From positions 1-57,381 of the forward strand of contig JAFGAP010000184.1 in the NCBI GenBank assembly GCA_016933635.1: DNA of 57,381 nt. Reading direction: 5' to 3'. The notes below the pieces were generated by a model. That model did not search any database. It was not told the DNA's origin and saw only the letters and a list, made by a program, of their open reading frames with translations. Numbering within the stretch: the first letter of the stretch is position 1; each line of letters begins with the position of its first letter. Source of the stretch: Kosmotogaceae bacterium (lineage in GTDB: Bacteria; Thermotogota; Thermotogae; Petrotogales; Kosmotogaceae). Positions 52,539 through 57,381 of the stretch are shown one piece after another. Both the position numbers and the translations under genes were made by a program.

Positions 52539-53524
52539 GCAAAACTCTCCAATCCTCTCCACGTCTTATCTCTAATGAACTTTTCAAATGATGAATACCC
52601 GACAAAATAAGCTCTATCGAGACTTCCATCGGGCGTACTAATTTTCACACCACCCTTTTGTTCGATCAGATCGACCAAGGACGACAAGTCAATTCTCGAG
52701 GACCAGTTTCTGTTCCACAGCTGCCTCACTAAACCGAAAAAATCCTCAGAGCTCTTAGCCTCATTGTTATCGACTTCCCTAGCGAGCCTCAGTTCAATCA
52801 TTGCACCGAGAATAACAGCTGCTCTATTTCCGGCTCTGAGTCTCGAAGCGGTTTCGATAAGTCTTCCGGTTTCCGCCCCAATGTACGGTTTCTTGAGCTC
52901 GATTCCCTTCAAATAGGCTTTTACAGAAGAGAAAACAATATCATCCCAGAGCTCTTCAGTAATATCTTTTCCAGAAGCTACCTGGTTCGAAATATATTTG
53001 AACAATCTCATATCAAAAGAAAGAGCAACTAGTAAGGGAAAGAGGAGATCACTTCTCGATGAGTCAAGATATTCTCTATAGCTTATCGAAGAATCAATAA
53101 ACACTCTATCAGGAATGCCATTTGCGCAAAGAAGATCCTTAACAAACTCAAAATTCAACTTGAATCCGTCAAGGGCGGGCATAATCTGACTAACAGTGGT
53201 TGTCGGAAATAGAAAGAGTTTTTCCACTTCTGTATGGCCTGCAGACGCGTATCCTACCAGATCTATAATGGAACCTCCTCCGATTGCAGTAACGGCTCTA
53301 CATTTCGACACTCTAACCAGCTGATAAATCTCAAACACCCTGTCTATAGACTTAATATGCTCTCCGCCAGGCATTAAGTACTCAGACTTCAAATTTCCTG
53401 CATTGGACTTTCTGAACCCTGAGTCAACTACTCTCATTGACTCAGGGAGCTTCTCAATCAAATCTTTGCCAAAGACGAGCTGACATCTTTCGGCCGATTC
53501 GCTCGTAAATGCAATTCTCTTCAT
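52535..53524 (-). CDS. Dehydroquinate-synthase-fold protein, metal site degenerate
   Basis: 329 residues with the DHQS/glycerol dehydrogenase fold. AIGGGSIIDLVGYASAG (about 79-95) matches the NAD-binding loop of AroB, and FLFPTTTVSQIMPALDG the following strand. Past this point AroB hallmarks fail: the SSVGGKT loop is replaced by MPALDGFKLNFEF, and where AroB has GHTFGHAIE and HGEAVALGM with zinc-binding histidines this protein has ETASRLRAGNRAAVILGAM. A true dehydroquinate synthase is therefore unlikely; it may be a pseudoenzyme or have a new substrate. It is coupled to M42 and SPOR genes by four-base overlaps. Confidence 0.75.
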   Translation of the reverse strand: MKRIAFTSESAERCQLVFGKDLIEKLPESMRVVDSGFRKSNAGNLKSEYLMPGGEHIKSIDRVFEIYQLVRVSKCRAVTAIGGGSIIDLVGYASAGHTEVEKLFLFPTTTVSQIMPALDGFKLNFEFVKDLLCANGIPDRVFIDSSISYREYLDSSRSDLLFPLLVALSFDMRLFKYISNQVASGKDITEELWDDIVFSSVKAYLKGIELKKPYIGAETGRLIETASRLRAGNRAAVILGAMIELRLAREVDNNEAKSSEDFFGLVRQLWNRNWSSRIDLSSLVDLIEQKGGVKISTPDGSLDRAYFVGYSSFEKFIRDKTWRGLESFA

Positions 53525-54531
53525 TCCACTCCTTCTTCTGCAAGAGCTTTAAGAAGACGAACTGAATTCAATACATCGTCATAGTCAACCATCTCGTGAG
53601 GAGAGTGCACATATCTACATGGAATCGAGACTGTCCCCGATGCTATTCCTCTTCCGGTTGTTTGATAACCTCTTGCATCAGTACCTCCAAAAATCAGTAC
53701 CTCATACTGAGTTGGAATTTCCTTCTTTTCAGCAACCTCTTTCAGTCTTGAGACAACTTTTGAAGAACTTATACTTCCACGATCCTTGATTTTTATCGTT
53801 GGACCTCCTCCAAGTTTGAAGCCCATTCTCTTAAAGGATTTGGGAGTGTCAGGGCCAGCTGTAACATCTATCGCAACAGCCATATCAGGCATAATATCGA
53901 ATGCAGCAACACTGGCACCAACGATTCCAACTTCCTCTTGTACAGCAAAGACGAAATATACGTCATCTCTTGGTTCATCGAGCTCTTTCAATACCTGAAT
54001 CATTATTGCACAAGCAATTCTATCGTCCATCGATTTGGAGACAATTCTCTTCCCAAGATCGACAAAGGTTGAATCATAGGTTCCGAAAGTGCCAATCGGT
54101 GCCTTATTCTCTGCGTCCTTCTTGTCAATTGCACCAATATCTACAAAAACATGATCGTAGTCCAGGTTCTTTATAGTCTCTCCCAGTTCCTTTGCCGTCT
54201 CACCTTCAACATCCACTACTCCCGAAGCTCCTGTCTCAAAGATCAATCTCGAACCGAGAAGCATGTACGGAGATAGCCCTCCAACTGAATCGACTCTCAA
54301 GAACCCGCTTGAGTCAATGTGAGTGACCACAACCCCAATCTCATCCATGTGCCCGTCAAACAGAAGCTTTTTTCCACTACTTCCTCTTTTCACTACAATA
54401 AGATTTCCTAAAGGATCTATCTTCATCTCGTCAACATAAGGCTTAATCTCTTCGACAATCACTTCTCTGATGGCAGACTCTCTGCCACTCGGAGAACTAA
54501 CAGTGACAAGCTTTTCGATAAGTTTCTTCAT
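53521..54531 (-). CDS. M42-family metallo-aminopeptidase (copy 1)
   Basis: Cobalt/zinc aminopeptidase that forms dodecameric tetrahedral particles in known relatives and trims peptides in the cytoplasm. 336 residues. The ligands are all present: FDGHMDEIG (His, Asp), SKSMDDRIA (bridging Asp), AVQEEVGIVGA (catalytic Glu pair), AIDVTAGPD (Asp) and HSPHEMVD near the end (His). First downstream copy in a tandem of three. Overlaps its neighbours by four bases. Confidence 0.93.
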   Translation of the reverse strand: MKKLIEKLVTVSSPSGRESAIREVIVEEIKPYVDEMKIDPLGNLIVVKRGSSGKKLLFDGHMDEIGVVVTHIDSSGFLRVDSVGGLSPYMLLGSRLIFETGASGVVDVEGETAKELGETIKNLDYDHVFVDIGAIDKKDAENKAPIGTFGTYDSTFVDLGKRIVSKSMDDRIACAIMIQVLKELDEPRDDVYFVFAVQEEVGIVGASVAAFDIMPDMAVAIDVTAGPDTPKSFKRMGFKLGGGPTIKIKDRGSISSSKVVSRLKEVAEKKEIPTQYEVLIFGGTDARGYQTTGRGIASGTVSIPCRYVHSPHEMVDYDDVLNSVRLLKALAEEGVE

Positions 54532-55568
54532 CTAGACAGCACCTTCCCTTCCTTAACCAGTATAGTTGCAAGTTCTACTACTTTAAGAAAATCGTTGACA
54601 TTTATTACAGAAGTTGGTGAATGAATGTATCTTGAGGGTGTGGAAATGACTCCAGAAGGCACGCCGGCCATTACTCTCGCAAGCCTTGCTGCGTCAGTTC
54701 CTCCCGCTATTCTGCTCTTATATTGGAACTCTATCGAATTGCTTTTTGCTGTTTCGACAATCGTGTCAAGGATCTTCTTGTCAAGAACCAAACCGCTATG
54801 AGCAAAAGTCAGTACGGGACCTTTTCCGAGACTTGTGGCCCATCTGTACTCGGGCAGCTCTGGATTGTCACCAGCTGTCGTATTCTCAAAGACTAGCGCA
54901 ACATCGGGCTTGATTTGCTTCGCGGCAACACCGCTACCTCTTAGACCCACCTCTTCTTGAACGACCCATGCAAAGTAAACATCGAAATCAACCGTTTTTT
55001 CGTCAAGGCTTTCAAGAACCCTTATCAATACTTCACAACCGGTTCTGTCGTCGAAAGCCTTTGCGACTGCATAGTCTCCTATCTCTTCGTACGGAGTATC
55101 GAAAGAAACTGGATCCCCTATTCTGTGTTTTTTTGAAGCCTCTTCCTTCTTTGAATAGCCTAAGTAGATTTTCAGCCTGTTCATGCTAGGAGTTTTCAAA
55201 ACAGAAGAAGGGTCTTGGGTATGAATTGCCTCGAATCCAATAACACCAGGTGTCAAATCTTCACCAACCAAAACCTTTTTTCCAATCAGCACTCGAGGAT
55301 CGACTCCTCCAATGTTAGTGAAAGAGAGCATACCATCTTCATTAATCTTTTTGACCATAAGGCCAACTTCATCTGTGTGGGCAAGGAGCATAAGTCTTTT
55401 TGAACTTTTTCCATTACCTTTCCTGATAGCGATTAGATTTCCAACCGCATCTGTCCAGATAGAATCCACCTTCGATTTGACAACTTCCATAATGTATGAA
55501 GACACTCTTTCCTCAAAACCGGAGATTCCTGGGAGTTCGCACAGTTCTTTCAACCGTTTGAGTTTCAT
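54528..55568 (-). CDS. M42-family metallo-aminopeptidase (copy 2)
   Basis: 346 residues. AHTDEVGL (His, Asp), AKAFDDRTGCEVL (bridging Asp), VVQEEVGLRGSG (catalytic Glu pair), VFENTTAGDNPE (Glu in place of the Asp in copy 1) and YIHSPTSVIN (His) give a complete site. The Glu-for-Asp change at the fourth ligand sets it apart from the two flanking copies and may mean a different metal or specificity. ATG start, four-base overlaps at both ends. Confidence 0.93.
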   Translation of the reverse strand: MKLKRLKELCELPGISGFEERVSSYIMEVVKSKVDSIWTDAVGNLIAIRKGNGKSSKRLMLLAHTDEVGLMVKKINEDGMLSFTNIGGVDPRVLIGKKVLVGEDLTPGVIGFEAIHTQDPSSVLKTPSMNRLKIYLGYSKKEEASKKHRIGDPVSFDTPYEEIGDYAVAKAFDDRTGCEVLIRVLESLDEKTVDFDVYFAWVVQEEVGLRGSGVAAKQIKPDVALVFENTTAGDNPELPEYRWATSLGKGPVLTFAHSGLVLDKKILDTIVETAKSNSIEFQYKSRIAGGTDAARLARVMAGVPSGVISTPSRYIHSPTSVINVNDFLKVVELATILVKEGKVLSR

Positions 55569-56578
55569 ATTTCCTCATCTCCTTCCAGCGAGACGAAGAA
55601 ACCGGCAAGCAATCGTGCAGTACCTGCAATGTCACTAATCTGAACAACCTCAACTGGAGTATGCATATGCATTTCAGGAAGCGAAAGCAGTAAAGTTGGA
55701 ATGCCGGTACCGGCTATCTGCACATTGTCAGCATCCGTTCCAGTTCGCCCAGCACCAAACTCATACTGAACCTTTATTTCGTTATCCTTCGCATAGTTGT
55801 CAAGTAACTCAAAATACTTCTTGTGGATGTTCGGGCCTCCAACGGTTAAGGCAGGGCCCTTGCCAAGTTCTATATCACTCTCTTTGTCATGATGAGTAAC
55901 ATCCATAGCAACTCCAAGATCGATTTCAAGAACTTCAGCAGCACCTTTTGCTCCAATGGCACCTACCTCTTCCCTCGTGGTAAAAACGAAGTGAACGGTG
56001 GGCGTTAAGCTATACTTTGAAAGCTCTCTAGCAGTTTCTATACTTATCGCGGCACAAGCTCTGTCATCCAACGCTTTGCCTGAAACCTTGCCGTTCATCT
56101 CAAATGCAGAAAAATCTACTACAGCAAGATCTCCGACATCAATCTTCTCGAAATCGCGATTAATCGATGCATCAATAAACAACTCATCAAAAGAAGGGAC
56201 TTCTCCTCTTGACTCTTTCTTCTGAAGATGTGGAGCCAGCATACCAATCACCCCGGCCCTTTCTTTTCCATCTCTGCATTTGATCTTGACCTTCTGAGAT
56301 ATAAGAACTTTGGGATCTATTCCTCCCAATTCTTCAAATCTCGCGAACCCTCTTTCATCAATCTTTGAAATGACCAGAGACACTTCATCGACATGAGTGA
56401 ATACTGCAATCCGCTTCTTGGTACCTTTCTTCACTGCTATTAGATTTCCAATCTCGTCAGTGTAGATCTCATCTACAAAGGGACCTATCGCCTCTCTGAT
56501 TACGGAATGCACTTCACTCTCGTACCCAACAGGTCCAAACGCATTGGAGAGATCTACTAACAATCTAGCTAGATTCAA
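55565..56578 (-). CDS. M42-family metallo-aminopeptidase (copy 3)
   Basis: 337 residues. FTHVDEVSL (His, Asp), GKALDDRACAAI (bridging Asp), TTREEVGAIGAKGA (catalytic Glu pair), AMDVTHHDKE (Asp) and MHMHTPVEVV (His) complete the site. It is the first of the three after minC. TTG start overlapping the minC stop (TTGA). Divergence among the copies suggests an old triplication, and possibly mixed particles. Confidence 0.93.
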   Translation of the reverse strand: MNLARLLVDLSNAFGPVGYESEVHSVIREAIGPFVDEIYTDEIGNLIAVKKGTKKRIAVFTHVDEVSLVISKIDERGFARFEELGGIDPKVLISQKVKIKCRDGKERAGVIGMLAPHLQKKESRGEVPSFDELFIDASINRDFEKIDVGDLAVVDFSAFEMNGKVSGKALDDRACAAISIETARELSKYSLTPTVHFVFTTREEVGAIGAKGAAEVLEIDLGVAMDVTHHDKESDIELGKGPALTVGGPNIHKKYFELLDNYAKDNEIKVQYEFGAGRTGTDADNVQIAGTGIPTLLLSLPEMHMHTPVEVVQISDIAGTARLLAGFFVSLEGDEEI

Positions 56579-57231
56579 TTCGCCTCCCCCTTTACTTCAA
56601 ACTTCACATTGTCAGCCTCTTCCACTATTATCCTTCCCGTTCTAACATGGGCAACGGCGGGACTATCGAAATGATCATATTCTTGAGTAATGAAGTTGCC
56701 TATCTGGATGAGCGAAGGTTGCAAATCAATAGCCGCTATTACTCCAGTCTCACCCTGAGAATACCCGGCCCTCAGAACTCCTCTCGCGCTTCCGAATATC
56801 ACAACGCTCCCTCCAGCAATTACTTCGGCGCCGGGATGAACGTTACCGATAACTACTACGTCAAAATTGTGTACAACAATTTGACCGGATCTCAGATTTC
56901 GTCTAATAATTTGAGCTCCTCGAACTTCTGTGATCTTCTCTCTGACAAGATCATACTTCTGGCCAACTTTGACGTCCTTCTGCTCCATGCTGCCAACCAG
57001 GATGTCTTTAACATGAACGCCAAGATCACTAAGTAATGATACGATTTTCACTATATCGTCGGGTTTACTTGTGTCTTGAGTAAGCATCAAAGAGATTTCA
57101 TCTCCTTCAGAGAAAAAATCCTTTGCATCAGCGAACTTCTTCATGATGTCTTGCCTGAGTTCGTCAACGCTTCTGTAAGAATCAATTAGAAGTATCAGGC
57201 CCTTCTTAGTCATTCTGAAATCAATCGGCAC
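56575..57231 (-). CDS. minC: Septum site-determining protein MinC
   Basis: Inhibits FtsZ ring assembly away from mid-cell, together with MinD. 218 residues: an N-terminal FtsZ-inhibiting domain (about 1-95) and the C-terminal beta-helix (about 115-215) with IIRRNLRSGQIVVHNFDVVV, GNVHPGAEVIAGGSVVIFG and AALDL-like (AAIDLQPSLIQIGNFIT) repeats, in pieces. I start it at GTG 57231, aligned with known MinC N-termini (MxxDFxMTKxGL) and preceded by AAGGGGTGATC; GTG 57240 lies inside that site. First gene of the 20-gene run. minD is not in the window. Confidence 0.93.
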   Translation of the reverse strand: MPIDFRMTKKGLILLIDSYRSVDELRQDIMKKFADAKDFFSEGDEISLMLTQDTSKPDDIVKIVSLLSDLGVHVKDILVGSMEQKDVKVGQKYDLVREKITEVRGAQIIRRNLRSGQIVVHNFDVVVIGNVHPGAEVIAGGSVVIFGSARGVLRAGYSQGETGVIAAIDLQPSLIQIGNFITQEYDHFDSPAVAHVRTGRIIVEEADNVKFEVKGEAN

Positions 57232-57253
57232 AGTGATCACCCCTTTCTTAAAG

Positions 57254-57280
57254 ATTCTATCACGAAAAAACCCTGTCCAA
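57254..57280 (-). promoter_or_regulatory. Candidate promoter of the minC-bamA run
   Basis: On the minus strand TTGGAC (57280-57275) is followed after 15 bases by TAGAAT (57259-57254), with TG one base before the -10, an extended -10. The short spacer is a drawback, offset by the TG. Predicted start is about 15 bases before the minC start codon. Confidence 0.5.
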
Positions 57281-57338
57281 GGCGCACTGGAATTGAAAAA
57301 GTGGGGTGAAAGAACTGTTAGAAATGCAGATCGACCTC

Positions 57339-57367
57339 TTGACCACTAACGGTTTATAGTGTAATAT
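57339..57367 (+). promoter_or_regulatory. Possible outward promoter at the right edge
   Basis: TTGACC (57339-57344) and TAATAT (57362-57367) are 17 bases apart on the plus strand. TATAGT at 57354-57359 is an alternative -10. It would drive a gene outside the window, divergent from minC. Confidence 0.35.
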
Positions 57368-57381
57368 AAATTACGTGCTTC

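Overview
The window looks like chromosomal DNA from a member of the Thermotogota, most likely of the Mesotoga/Kosmotoga group. The reasons are a moderate base composition, very tight gene packing, frequent TTG starts, BamA with no lipopolysaccharide genes in view, and a minC gene followed by three M42 peptidases, an order I remember from Thermotoga maritima (TM1047-TM1050). Genus is an inference: no 16S rRNA lies in the window. I call 51 protein genes, two tRNAs and the RNase P RNA. No transposon, phage, integrase or CRISPR array is visible, so this reads as core chromosome.

Layout. 1-165: tRNA-Lys and tRNA-Leu on the minus strand, touching each other. 337-6461 (+): coaX, a B12-binding radical SAM protein, folK, a lipoprotein, a TIGR01212-type radical SAM protein whose 3' end runs into rnpB, and a YgiQ-type radical SAM protein. 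6393-7667 (-): an ion permease that overlaps ygiQ tail to tail. 7792-9192 (+): an HtrA periplasmic protease. 9307-13227: a fatty-acid block, with fabZ on the minus strand and fabK-fabD-acpP-fabF on the plus strand. 13352-14308 (-): trmB. 14480-22638 (+): purine salvage, DegV, recG, rsmD, a Mut7-C nuclease and a soluble two-component pair. 22658-33164 (+): an exopolysaccharide assembly locus. 33225-39687 (+): metG, gyrA, lexA, rpiB and a histone-deacetylase-family amidohydrolase. 39731-57231 (-): a single run of 20 genes from minC down to bamA in which nearly every gene overlaps or touches the next.

How the genes work together. The exopolysaccharide locus has an outer-membrane export protein with 18 SLBB repeats in place of the usual one or two, a PHP-type tyrosine phosphatase, a fused Wzz/BY-kinase with a tyrosine-rich tail, and a Wzy/WaaL-like membrane protein with a long soluble tail. 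A cytoplasmic sensor kinase and a lone receiver sit directly upstream. The long minus-strand run mixes division (MinC, SPOR protein), peptide turnover (M42 x3), tRNA and DNA maintenance (TrmFO, QueH, Ogg, triple-HhH protein), sugar phosphate and dTMP synthesis (ManA, ThyX), a five-gene signalling set (DRTGG, CBS-ATPase, DRTGG, PHP, ATPase), and finally BamA. The best candidates for undescribed biology are the giant SLBB protein, the DRTGG/CBS/PHP/ATPase set, and a dehydroquinate-synthase-fold protein that seems to have lost its metal site.
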